Source: Phycisphaerae bacterium (GTDB lineage: Bacteria; Planctomycetota; Phycisphaerae; UBA1845; PWPN01). From it: 8,031 nt of DNA. This document shows, piece by piece, positions 1-7,078 of the stretch. The translations under genes and the position numbers were made by a program. The notes beneath the pieces are model-generated. The model was given only the letters and a program-made list of their open reading frames with translations, was not told where the DNA came from and did not search any database. The DNA lies in the NCBI GenBank assembly GCA_003557125.1, contig PWPN01000016.1, positions 1-8,031 of the forward strand, given 5' to 3'. How positions within the stretch are numbered: the first letter of the stretch is position 1; each line of letters opens with the position of its first letter.

Positions 1-42
1 CCCGTGGAACGCGACAGCCTCTATGAACCGGTAGCCCGCTGA
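1..42 (+). CDS. C-terminal fragment of an unidentified gene
   Basis: Frame 1 is open from the window edge to a TGA at 40-42 and reads PVERDSLYEPVAR. The 13 residues look like an ordinary soluble protein tail, but they are too few to name a family. If real, the gene would be convergent with the minus-strand kdsC/OstA block. Open frames this short are common by chance, so the call rests mainly on the lack of any other explanation for the left edge and on the inverted repeat that overlaps the stop codon. Confidence 0.3.
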   Translation, partial: PVERDSLYEPVAR

Positions 43-75
43 CGCTCAGCAGCTGACGCTCAAGCCAGCAGCGGG
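35..75. repeat. Inverted repeat with an internal 11-bp direct repeat, possible weak terminator
   Basis: CCCGCTG at 35-41 pairs with CAGCGGG at 69-75 (7 bp, 27-nt loop). Within this stretch GCTGACGCTCA occurs twice, at 38-48 and 52-62. The element overlaps the TGA that closes the putative left-edge gene. It has no T-tract on either strand, so it would be a poor intrinsic terminator. It could instead end a transcript with Rho, or be a chance local duplication. Confidence 0.25.
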
Positions 76-752
76 AAACCGCTTCACGTGGTCGATGACC
101 ACCACGCACCCCCTGAAAAAATGACAGCGACCGGCCGCTTGCCAAACCGAGCACCGAAGCCCCCTGTGCTTTCGAGCGCACGCTCCGTTGCCCATTCAAG
201 CGCGCGGCCAGTCACTGCCCAGCGCTTCCCCCTGACTCCGGCGAAGCACCCCTTCGGAACCCATCGGCCATTCCCCTGGCAATTCCGGGGCACCCCCATT
301 GACGCGCAGGCCGATCGACACAATCTTTCCGCTTCACAGACCTCTCGCGGGCGGCTTCACGCCGATCCACGGATTCCCCAATCCGGAAAGCAGGCTCTCG
401 TCATCGTTCGAGTACGTTCGGGCTTTGCACAACGGGCCTATACATTCACTACCTGCCCAGTGGCTATACAACGTCACCGGTTCGTTCGAGATGGCTGAAG
501 ATCGTCTTTTCCATGGAGCCCGCTTTAGGCGGCCTCGCATGTCTTTGCCCGTGGCCGGAGATGAACACCAAAATCAGCGGGGATGATGTCCCGCACTCTA
601 ACCTGTCGCCTGATTCTATTCCTTCAGCATGAGACAATGCAAGCGCATTTTTCCCCGGTGCAGTCGAATTTTTATCAGGCTCGTGTGCAATGGGCAAGGG
701 CCGTTCGGTAATTCAGGCGGGACATGATGTTACGGACGCGCCCCGTACACGC
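43..752. other. Gene-poor intergenic region of about 700 bp
   Basis: I see no convincing gene here on either strand. The open frames present (for example plus-strand 88-498 and minus-strand 464-697) have low-complexity, Arg/Pro/Ser-rich composition, lack good ribosome sites and carry no recognisable motif. No tRNA, CRISPR or insertion-sequence ends are visible. Small elements noted are a 7-bp repeat CTATACA at 438-444 and 464-470, and a 5-bp hairpin (TACGG 731-735, CCGTA 743-747) just beyond the stop of the minus-strand giant gene. That hairpin lacks a T-tract. In a kdsC-lptC-lptA-lptB operon the ATPase gene lptB would sit here, and it is absent. Confidence 0.6.
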
Positions 753-3700
753 TCAACCGCCTGGCGCGAGGATGACACTCCCCTTGGCCGTGATGACATT
801 CGTCCTCATGTTCCATTCGAGCGTCCCGCCTTGCCTTTGCGCCTTGAGTCGCCGTGTGGCTGGATCGATCTCCTGGATGATATTGGGACGCGATGGCGTC
901 CCCTCGATTCGGGCGATGCCGCTTGTGTTGTCATAGGAGATGAACGTGCCGTAGGCGGTACGCTCGACGGTCGGTTCGCGATAGACCAGAGCGACCTGGT
1001 CGCGCGCCCAGAACGCTTTCAGACGCGTCGCACGCGACAAGGGGGACGAGCCGCTGTCTCGGGAAGCCGCGTCCCGCTCGAATTCCGCAACCAGTTCGTT
1101 GCAGGTCAATGAGGCTGTCTGGGTGCGGAGGCGTCGGATCGTGGCATCGTCGAGCTGGAGCGCGGAACGCAGTTGGCCGGCCAGGACCATATCCGCGCCG
1201 GCCCGGTGCCGCATCACGACGTTGTTGTGGAACGTGGCCTTGTTCTCTTTATTGAGAAAGGCCATCGAGCTCTGCCATTCGAAAAGCGTCTGGCTGGGGC
1301 CGATCCCCTCGATCCCGGGAAGAGCCGATCCCTCCATGAACGGAGACGTTCGGCCAGCGGCTCGCGCTTGCGTATCCGTACCCGTCGGAAGGCGGTAGTC
1401 CTCGATAAGCAGGTTACCGCTCCCCTCCACGATCAACTGCTCCTCGACGAGGTCCATTCGAATGTGACGGCCGATGAGCCGGATCCGGCTCTCGAGGGGC
1501 TGAGTGACCTCGTCGTCCGCGCCATCGTCGCCCGGCTCACGCGGGGGACGCAGCGCCGCGGGGACGAGTTCCCGGAGCGCCCTGGAGAATCGGCCGGTTC
1601 CGCCGCCGTGCTCCTGGGAATACGTGGACGACAGGATCCTCGCGTCCCCGAAGGCATCGACGCGCGTCAGCCGAAGCCGCATCCCGCGGTCCGCCCGTTC
1701 GGCGGGCTTTTCGGTGTCGGCCCCGCGCAGCGTTCTCAGTAGCGAGCGACCCCCCGACCGCGATGCGTGATCGGTGGCGGCTGCGTGGGCTTCCGTCGGC
1801 TCGAAGCGCAACCGCAGCTCGTTCGATTCGAGGACGTTGTTTTCGGAAACCACGCGAACCTGGCCTTGGAAAGTCCCCGTCTGCTCGTAGCCGCGCAGCC
1901 ACATCTGGTTATCCCACGTCACAGCCACGGGAATCGGCTGATCGACGCGCCGTCCGTCGAGGTCCTGCTCGGTATAGAAACGCAGAAGCCCTTCGCCGGG
2001 CACGCGGACCGACTCGGTGATCATGTCCAGGGCGATCTGCTCGCCACGGATCTCGAAATCCTCGTGAACGACCTGCGCGGGATGCGCCCGTTGTCCGACG
2101 ATAAGGGCGTGGTCGATCGTGTTTTCACGGGTAAAGGAGCACTCGATCCGTTCCCCTTCCAGGCTGAAGAGATTCTGCCGGGTATCGCGTGCGAACACTT
2201 GGCCGACAGCCTCCATGCGCGTCGGTACGATGTCACGCTTCTCCAGAAACGCGGTTTCCTGCCGGGCCCATTCATCCGAATCGGGTGACAGGCCATGCTG
2301 TCGCAGGGCGGCCTCGAATTCGGCGCGTTGGGCGTCGGTATACGCCCGCGGCAGGGAGGCCAGGTCGACGGTCAGGACTTCTTTCGCGCGGATTTCCCGC
2401 ACATCGGCAGGGCCGGTCGGCAGAGGCCCCAGGTAGCGCTGCATCTCCTGCCAGGCGACGACTTCGTCATAGGCCCGGAACTGGCGGGGCACATTCTCTC
2501 CGACGTCGTTGACGGTCATGTCGATTTCGAGTCGGTTGCATGTGAACCGCTCGCTCGACCGCTCCGCGCCCAGGGCGGGGGCTGCCGTCGTCTGGCGTTC
2601 CATGTGCACCTGGCCGGTCGCGACGATCCGCTCGGCTACGAGTGGCCCGTCGAGCAGACTCTCCCGCCTCGTGTCGTCAGCGTTGTCCCTCATCGTGCTG
2701 CGATCGGGCCGTTCAGGATTCGGTGCCATGAACGCCACCTGGATCGCGTCGGCCGACACTGCCCGTTCGGGCAGATCGATCCGCACGTCGCCTTCGAAGG
2801 CGGCCTCGCTGAGATAGGGGGTGCTCCGACGACGTGCCACAAGATCGTTATCCGTATCGGGCTCTGGCACTTCGGCCAGTGCGAAATCGATCCGGCCGGA
2901 GCGCTGCCACGCGATGGAAACGTCGCCCGCGCGGTCGGCGTCGCCCAATGCAGCCAACCCCGACGTCTCGGCGGCCCGCGTCGGCGATGCATCGGCCAGG
3001 GACGGCCCTTGCACGTCATCCAGGCGAACGAGCCGACCCGGCCCGGTGATGCGCGCCACGCCGCCCTGCTGGTCGAAAAACAGCTCCTCCTCGGCGATGA
3101 GTTGGCGGTCAGGGCCGGCGGCCATCACGACCGGGTGCCCCGTCGAAGCGGTCAGCCAGCCCTGTTGCGCTTCAAGGTGATACTCGAGTCGGGCACACGT
3201 GACCGTCCCGCGACGTGCGTCTTCCATGCGGACCGGCTCGCCCTCGGCGATGAGATGAAAACGTGTTCGAGGCGATGGCTCATCCTGCGAATCGGTCTCC
3301 GCAATCACCTCGTCGCGGTTGGACGCTTCGGGCCGGATCACCAGATCGCCGGTCCACAGCAATTCGATGTAGGTTTCCGAATCCACTTCGGAACGCGGTC
3401 GCGGGGTGGTCGGCAACGCAGCCACATCGACGGCTGACTGCGTCGCGGGCTGCGTATCGGCTCGTTGAGGTTGTGTGGCAGGCACGCGCGTCCCGTCGGC
3501 AGGCTGATATTCGACTGCCTTGCGTTCCTCGCGCCCGAAATCCGCCATCAGGGTAAGCACATTGGCCGCCAGCGAGCCCGTCACCCGAATGCCCTCGCGC
3601 TGGCGTGCGAGGATGTCGCCCGAGAATTGAACGTTGTAGGTATCGACACGATCTTTCATGGGCACGGGCATGGGCTGGTCCGGGTCGAGCAGGAGGATGC

Positions 3701-4697
3701 TCTGTCTCGGAGCCGCCTCATCGTGCCCCATCGCATCGGCATGCCCAGTCATCGCATCGGCATGCCCAGTCATCGCATCGAAATGATCCGCTTCCGGCTC
3801 GACTGCAAGGGCAGGTCTTTCCGAGCCTTGCCCCTGCTCAGGCAGCACCTGGGCGTGCGCGGTATCCGGCGAAGGGCTCCCGTTCTCGACCTGCGAATCG
3901 GTCTCGGAGACTTCCTCGGAATCGACGACGAAATCGAAACTGCCCGGCAGGGGGCCGGCCTCGGCCAACCCTGCGCCGCGGATCACGGCCCGCTTCCCCT
4001 GGAGTATGCGCAGGTACTGAAGCTGGCGATCCGTTTCGCTCCAGACAAGACGCAGGCCTGTCCCTTCGATCGAGCCCTGCGCGCTCTGAACGAGAACGGG
4101 GCCGTCGCTTTCGAGGTGGTCCAGGTCCAGGTCGAAACGTGCATCGTCGAGCCAGATTTTCACGACGGCTTCCGGGTGCAGTTCGGGCTGGGCCCAGCGC
4201 GGGTTTTCGCGGCGCTGCTCCGGGCTGGTCCGGTCGATGAAAATCTGAACGCGACCCTTGAACGATCCCCTTTGAGGAATCAGGTTTCGGTTGTCGCCAC
4301 TTTGAACCCGGACCTGCCCCTCATCCGCGCGGACGTAGGCCAACTGTCCCCCGGGCAGAAGCACGCGCGCCGATGGCTCGACGAGGTGAAACTCCGTATC
4401 GCTGACCGGATCCCATTGCCGGGCCTGGAATGCGATCCTGGCCTGACCCGTTCGCGGATCATAAACGCGAACCTGCGGCGCCTGGCCGGCTGGGATGTTG
4501 GCCCAATCGTAACGGAGCGTCGCCCGCGAACCGTCGGCCGGCTGCGTCGTGGCCGTCGGTGTGCGCACAGCCGAGGGCAGCGTGGCCGTTCGGCCAGGCT
4601 GTGGACGCTCGACGGACGGGTCCTGCCAGACGTAGATCGCAAAAGCGATGCACACGATCCCGAACGTCGAAATGCAAAGGAGCAGTTTTCTGAACAC
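753..4697 (-). CDS. Giant membrane-anchored LptC/OstA-like protein (1,314 aa)
   Basis: Probable inner-membrane-anchored periplasmic protein related to the LptC/LptA (OstA) group, which bridges lipopolysaccharide from the inner to the outer membrane. Visible: a short basic start, one hydrophobic helix at residues 5-24 with no obvious cleavage site, then an LptC-like beta-rich part at about 75-240 (VYDPRTGQ, a long strand-turn series, QLQYLRILQGKRAVI). Further OstA-like strand blocks, separated by Pro/Asp/Glu-rich linkers, follow at about 350-390, 440-560, 590-660, 685-750, 830-970, 1070-1105 and 1135-1314. Similar Thr/Glu-Cys-x-x-Leu/Phe-like strands recur at C501, C720, C853 and C1199. The GTG start is the first possible one, because an in-frame TGA lies at 4704-4706; GGGAG (4707-4711) sits 9 nt upstream. 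Classical LptC and LptA are each about 170-190 residues, so this is roughly sevenfold larger. It lies 77 nt downstream of kdsC on the same strand. The reading frame is certain; the family call is by fold pattern and context. Confidence 0.75.
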   Translation of the reverse strand: MFRKLLLCISTFGIVCIAFAIYVWQDPSVERPQPGRTATLPSAVRTPTATTQPADGSRATLRYDWANIPAGQAPQVRVYDPRTGQARIAFQARQWDPVSDTEFHLVEPSARVLLPGGQLAYVRADEGQVRVQSGDNRNLIPQRGSFKGRVQIFIDRTSPEQRRENPRWAQPELHPEAVVKIWLDDARFDLDLDHLESDGPVLVQSAQGSIEGTGLRLVWSETDRQLQYLRILQGKRAVIRGAGLAEAGPLPGSFDFVVDSEEVSETDSQVENGSPSPDTAHAQVLPEQGQGSERPALAVEPEADHFDAMTGHADAMTGHADAMGHDEAAPRQSILLLDPDQPMPVPMKDRVDTYNVQFSGDILARQREGIRVTGSLAANVLTLMADFGREERKAVEYQPADGTRVPATQPQRADTQPATQSAVDVAALPTTPRPRSEVDSETYIELLWTGDLVIRPEASNRDEVIAETDSQDEPSPRTRFHLIAEGEPVRMEDARRGTVTCARLEYHLEAQQGWLTASTGHPVVMAAGPDRQLIAEEELFFDQQGGVARITGPGRLVRLDDVQGPSLADASPTRAAETSGLAALGDADRAGDVSIAWQRSGRIDFALAEVPEPDTDNDLVARRRSTPYLSEAAFEGDVRIDLPERAVSADAIQVAFMAPNPERPDRSTMRDNADDTRRESLLDGPLVAERIVATGQVHMERQTTAAPALGAERSSERFTCNRLEIDMTVNDVGENVPRQFRAYDEVVAWQEMQRYLGPLPTGPADVREIRAKEVLTVDLASLPRAYTDAQRAEFEAALRQHGLSPDSDEWARQETAFLEKRDIVPTRMEAVGQVFARDTRQNLFSLEGERIECSFTRENTIDHALIVGQRAHPAQVVHEDFEIRGEQIALDMITESVRVPGEGLLRFYTEQDLDGRRVDQPIPVAVTWDNQMWLRGYEQTGTFQGQVRVVSENNVLESNELRLRFEPTEAHAAATDHASRSGGRSLLRTLRGADTEKPAERADRGMRLRLTRVDAFGDARILSSTYSQEHGGGTGRFSRALRELVPAALRPPREPGDDGADDEVTQPLESRIRLIGRHIRMDLVEEQLIVEGSGNLLIEDYRLPTGTDTQARAAGRTSPFMEGSALPGIEGIGPSQTLFEWQSSMAFLNKENKATFHNNVVMRHRAGADMVLAGQLRSALQLDDATIRRLRTQTASLTCNELVAEFERDAASRDSGSSPLSRATRLKAFWARDQVALVYREPTVERTAYGTFISYDNTSGIARIEGTPSRPNIIQEIDPATRRLKAQRQGGTLEWNMRTNVITAKGSVILAPGG
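3729..3780. repeat. 21-bp in-frame tandem repeat, about 2.5 copies
   Basis: Two identical 21-bp units (3729-3749 and 3750-3770) are followed by the first 10 bp of a third (3771-3780). The unit length is a multiple of three, so copy-number change would keep the giant OstA-like protein in frame. It encodes residues 307-325, read as DAMTGHA, DAMTGHA, DAMGH, in a linker between the LptC-like part and the next strand block. The identity of the copies suggests a recent slippage duplication. Confidence 0.9.
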
Positions 4698-4774
4698 GGG
4701 TATTCACTCCCGGTCAATGTGGCCGTATCCGCCGGCCGGGTCATCGATTCGGCGGCGGTGATTGACAGACGGTG

Positions 4775-5335
4775 CTAGGGCGACGTGTCGCGACTTTTCT
4801 GCCGATCGCGACCCGTCGCATCCGATTCCAGGCCGAGCGCTTGGAGCGCGGTGTTCCACTCGCCCTGACGTTTCAACAGGTGTTCGACAGCCTCTCGGAC
4901 CGCCCCCTGTCCGCCGTCCAGGCGGGTCACGTAACGGGCGGATATTTTCACTTCCTCAGCCGCATCACCTACAGCTATCGGATACCCTACCCGTCGCATG
5001 GGGGCCAGGTCCAGCAGGTCATCGCCGATGTAGGCTGCCTGTTCGGCGGCTACGCCCGAGTCTTCCAGGATCCGCGTCAGTCCGGGCAGTTTGTCCTCGG
5101 CTCCCTGTTCGATCAGCTCGATGCCCATCATCTTAGCACGGGCGACCACCGCGTCGGACCTTTTGGAAGTCAAAATGGCCGCCTGTCCGCCCGAAGCACG
5201 CCATAAAGCGACGCCCAGACCATCCCGAATGTGAAAGCGACGCATGGGGCGCCCGTCCTCGTCAAACCAGAGGGCGCCGTCCGTCAAAACCCCGTCCACA
5301 TCCAGAATAAGCAGCCGAGTCAGCGTGTGAGACAC
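4775..5335 (-). CDS. kdsC: 3-deoxy-D-manno-octulosonate 8-phosphate phosphatase, KdsC type
   Basis: Cytoplasmic HAD-family phosphatase that removes phosphate from Kdo-8-P to give Kdo, the inner-core sugar of lipopolysaccharide. Length is 186 aa, as usual for the C0-type, capless, tetrameric family. Motif I is LDVDGVLTDG (nucleophile D12, acid/base D14). Motif II is ILTSKRS (T56), where most family members have TGR. Motif III Lys is K82 in QGAEDKL, and motif IV is IGDDLLD (D105, D106). The C-terminal signature YVTRLDGGQGAVREA (135-149) is diagnostic of KdsC over other small HAD proteins. The GTG start is forced by an in-frame TGA at 5345-5347, and GAGGA (5342-5346) lies 6 nt upstream. It is first in a two-gene minus-strand unit with the OstA-like gene. 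The tail after about residue 165 is unconserved and polar. Confidence 0.93.
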   Translation of the reverse strand: MSHTLTRLLILDVDGVLTDGALWFDEDGRPMRRFHIRDGLGVALWRASGGQAAILTSKRSDAVVARAKMMGIELIEQGAEDKLPGLTRILEDSGVAAEQAAYIGDDLLDLAPMRRVGYPIAVGDAAEEVKISARYVTRLDGGQGAVREAVEHLLKRQGEWNTALQALGLESDATGRDRQKSRDTSP

Positions 5336-5408
5336 GATCGTTCCTCAAAGGAGGGGCACCTTGAACCGGGAGGGCACACAGCCGCACAACCGTCACAGCG
5401 GCACCGCC

Positions 5409-5437
5409 AGTATCCCTGCCGGGGAAGCAAACTGCAA
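5409..5437 (-). promoter_or_regulatory. Candidate promoter for kdsC and the OstA-like gene
   Basis: On the minus strand TTGCAG (5437-5432) is separated by 17 nt from GATACT (5414-5409). The -10 keeps the key A2, T3, A4 and T6 positions; the -35 matches only the TTG. Transcription would start near 5402 and leave a leader of about 65 nt before the GTG of kdsC. Spacing and position are good but the match is modest, so this is a candidate only. Confidence 0.3.
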
Positions 5438-5532
5438 GCCCGAACCGGAGGCTGTCCGGTGACATTCAAGCCTGAGAAAAGGACCGCTGGAATTCCGAGC
5501 TCCCTGGTGCTTTCATGCAATGGTTAATTTCC

Positions 5533-5560
5533 TTGACCGGCGACCGGGCCCCCCTATAAT
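5533..5560 (+). promoter_or_regulatory. Near-consensus sigma70 promoter
   Basis: TTGACC (5533-5538) and a perfect TATAAT (5555-5560) are separated by 16 nt, in a GC-rich background where such a match is unlikely by chance. The start site would be near 5567, giving a leader of about 92 nt before the ATG at 5659. It points away from kdsC and is the only strong promoter seen upstream of the three plus-strand genes. An AT-rich, imperfectly palindromic stretch (about 5564-5582, core ACATTGT) overlaps the predicted start site and could hold an operator. Confidence 0.75.
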
Positions 5561-5566
5561 CTCCGT

Positions 5567-5658
5567 AATACATTGTTATCCGCTCCAGGTTGCATGGCTG
5601 TCGCGGCCGGGAGTGGAGGACGGAGTTACCCACGTAAGTAACGACGGCGGGAACACCC
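5567..5658 (+). promoter_or_regulatory. Leader of the plus-strand unit, with a possible small upstream ORF
   Basis: This is the predicted 5' untranslated leader. It holds a 15-codon open frame, ATG at 5594 to TAA at 5639-5641 (MAVAAGSGGRSYPRK), with only a weak AGG upstream. A small inverted repeat, GTTAC (5625-5629) and GTAAC (5638-5642), spans the end of that frame. No riboswitch class is recognisable to me. The small ORF may be chance; conservation in relatives would decide. Confidence 0.25.
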
Positions 5659-6054
5659 ATGCATTCGTCCGTATGCAAATCCATTCTGATCGCCGCACTG
5701 CTACTGTGGGGGAGCGGCGGGCTGCGCCAGGCGCACTTGATAGGGCATGAAACTTCGGGCAGCAGCTGCCAGGCAGCTTCGGGCAATACGTGTTCCGCTT
5801 CATGCTCCCGACCTCAATACGATGCCGGCAAACCAGGCACGGGCCACGACGATGAGTCTTCCGAGTCGTCGCACGATCATCAACGCTGTCAGCTCTGTCA
5901 GCTCCTCGCGTCACTGAAAATCACAACACCCCAGGCCGACGGGTTGATTTTCCAGAAACCGATCCGTTGCCTGGTCAGGATGGCGGATCATCAGGTTCGG
6001 CCGGGTTCGTTTATCTTCGCTCCCTCCAGCCGGGGACCTCCCTCCCTCGGCTGA
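5659..6054 (+). CDS. Small secreted Cys/His-rich protein, possibly metal-binding
   Basis: 131 aa. A hydrophobic segment at residues 8-20 after a short start, followed by GGLRQAHL, looks like a signal peptide or single anchor. The mature part has seven Cys in all (6, 37, 45, 49, 77, 80, 104) and a dense motif HDHQRCQLC at 72-80, preceded by an acidic/Ser stretch. The C-terminus is SSRGPPSLG. A His-x-His/Cys-x-x-Cys patch plus a terminal RGPP-like end resembles small DUF2946-like secreted proteins found near metal-handling genes; this is resemblance by pattern, not a confirmed family. The ATG is the first start after an in-frame TAA (5635-5637); the ribosome site (GGCGGGAA) is weak. It is the first gene after the strong promoter at 5533-5560. 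The frame could be wrong if the Cys content is fortuitous, but the signal-like start and ordered motif argue for a real gene. Confidence 0.7.
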   Translation: MHSSVCKSILIAALLLWGSGGLRQAHLIGHETSGSSCQAASGNTCSASCSRPQYDAGKPGTGHDDESSESSHDHQRCQLCQLLASLKITTPQADGLIFQKPIRCLVRMADHQVRPGSFIFAPSSRGPPSLG

Positions 6055-6088
6055 CATTTCCTTCGTTCAGTCCATGAACTGTTTATCG

Positions 6089-6125
6089 CTGCCGGCTGCT
6101 CGAAAGAGCCTTTCGCCGGAGGCAG
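6089..6125 (+). other. Possible structured RNA element with a GAAA tetraloop hairpin
   Basis: GCTC-GAAA-GAGC (6098-6109) is a perfect 4-bp stem with a GNRA tetraloop, enclosed by CTGCC (6089-6093) and GGCAG (6121-6125). It lies in the 203-nt gap between the Cys/His-rich gene and the pseudopilin gene, otherwise without a recognisable promoter. It could be a weak terminator or attenuator, an mRNA-processing or stability element, or chance. It has only three Ts after the inner stem. Confidence 0.25.
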
Positions 6126-6244
6126 TCATGCGCGTATGACGTTTACGATCGTTCGATTCAGTGAATGAAGGTCGTTGCGTTGGATTATCTGTGCGGATGC
6201 GCGGAGATGCGGCATCGTCTGATGCTGTCGTCCTCGCGCGGCAT

Positions 6245-6251
6245 GAGGGAG
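6245..6251 (+). promoter_or_regulatory. Ribosome binding site that fixes the pseudopilin start
   Basis: GAGGGAG lies 6 nt before the ATG at 6258. This marks 6258 as the start in preference to the in-frame ATGs at 6165 and 6243, the second of which overlaps this site. Confidence 0.75.
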
Positions 6252-6257
6252 ATCGTC

Positions 6258-7019
6258 ATGCGATCCCGCCAAGGATTCACGTTGATCGAAGTGCTCGTCG
6301 TCGTGGCGATTATCGCCTTGCTGATCGCCATTCTCCTTCCCTCCCTGGCGGGGGCACGGATGGCGGCACGGCGAGCGGTGTCGGGCAGCAATCTGCGACA
6401 AATCGGGTTGGCGCTCCAGATGTACACGCACGACAACCGCGGCCGGATGCCTCAGTCCGCGCACAGCAATCCCCAGTGGGAGTCCTGGGTCTTCTCGCTG
6501 GGCGGCGCGTTGAATCCCCAGACCGGCCGAAGAGCACGCAGTTACCTGGGCGGAGTTGACGAGGTGCGGATCTGCCCGGCCGATCCGAAAGGAGCCGAGC
6601 GACTCGCCAACCAGGGGACGAGTTACACGCTCAATGAGTATGTGGTCGTCCCGAAGCGGGATCCGTTCGGAGGCATCCTGGAGGACTACACGAACGCGCA
6701 CCAGTGGCGGCGACCGGCCGAGACGATCACGACGTTCATCCTCGCCAACCACCGCGGCACGGGGCCTTCCGAAGATCACACGCATTCGAGGAGTTGGTTC
6801 CCGCCGTACCCCGGCGAGACGTGGGACAAGATCCGTCGGGATGTCCAGGTGGACCAGTTCCGTGTGGGGTCGCCTGTCGTAGACAACACGAAGGGCAGCA
6901 CCCTGTTTCTCTACGGGGACGCTCACGTGGAACGATGGAATGCCCAGGTTCTCAAGGAAAGGGCGGAAAGCGAGTTCGACTTCGCCCGACCGCCTGGAGG
7001 CCGCCAGAACAGCCCCTGA
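6258..7019 (+). CDS. Type II secretion/type IV pseudopilin-like prepilin protein
   Basis: 253 aa from the chosen start. Residues 1-6 (MRSRQG) are a short basic leader ending in Gly; prepilin peptidase would cut G6/F7 and methylate F7. [20 protein letters not shown] is the class III pilin helix, with the conserved Glu at mature position 5 (E11). The globular part has [16 protein letters not shown] (45-60), CPADP (106-110), EDHTHS (172-177) and YGDAHVE (219-225), as in the many planctomycete prepilin-type proteins whose C-terminal region ends in a GDGHV-like motif. The protein is probably a membrane-held minor pseudopilin. The start is set by a strong ribosome site; starting at 6165 would put 31 extra residues before the leader, which prepilin peptidase substrates do not normally carry. 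It is 59 nt upstream of a secreted-protein gene and likely co-transcribed with it. No other pilus or secretion gene is in the window, so which machinery uses it is unknown. Confidence 0.92.
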   Translation: MRSRQGFTLIEVLVVVAIIALLIAILLPSLAGARMAARRAVSGSNLRQIGLALQMYTHDNRGRMPQSAHSNPQWESWVFSLGGALNPQTGRRARSYLGGVDEVRICPADPKGAERLANQGTSYTLNEYVVVPKRDPFGGILEDYTNAHQWRRPAETITTFILANHRGTGPSEDHTHSRSWFPPYPGETWDKIRRDVQVDQFRVGSPVVDNTKGSTLFLYGDAHVERWNAQVLKERAESEFDFARPPGGRQNSP

Positions 7020-7078
7020 GATTCCGGGATCGAGCAGGGGCAAGTCGTGTTCACGTATTTTCCGGAGGAGATCGAAAG

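Noticed and set aside
406..413. GTTCGAGT resembling a tRNA T-loop
   Set aside because: The flanking bases do not form a 5-bp T-stem and no anticodon or acceptor stem can be drawn.
88..498. 136-codon plus-strand open frame in the left gap
   Set aside because: No ribosome site, Arg/Pro/Ser-rich composition and no motif; it overlaps equally poor frames on both strands.
464..697. Minus-strand frame in the position expected for lptB
   Set aside because: It has only 77 codons and no Walker A, signature or Walker B motif, so it is not an ABC ATPase.
731..747. Hairpin after the stop of the OstA-like gene as a terminator
   Set aside because: Only 5 bp with a 7-nt loop and no T-tract on the minus strand; too weak to annotate as an intrinsic terminator.
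2295..3437. 380-codon plus-strand open frame
   Set aside because: Antisense to the OstA-like gene, with no recognisable domain and no ribosome site of note.
3729..3780. Tandem repeat as a CRISPR array
   Set aside because: Units are directly adjacent without spacers, in frame within a gene, and encode a repeated peptide.
3465..4778. 437-codon plus-strand open frame
   Set aside because: It lies entirely opposite the giant OstA-like gene and kdsC end, has Arg-rich shadow composition and shows no motif; a GC-rich antisense shadow.
6165..6257. Upstream in-frame start for the pseudopilin
   Set aside because: It would place 31 residues before the short basic leader and has no ribosome site; the ATG at 6258 has GAGGGAG 6 nt upstream.
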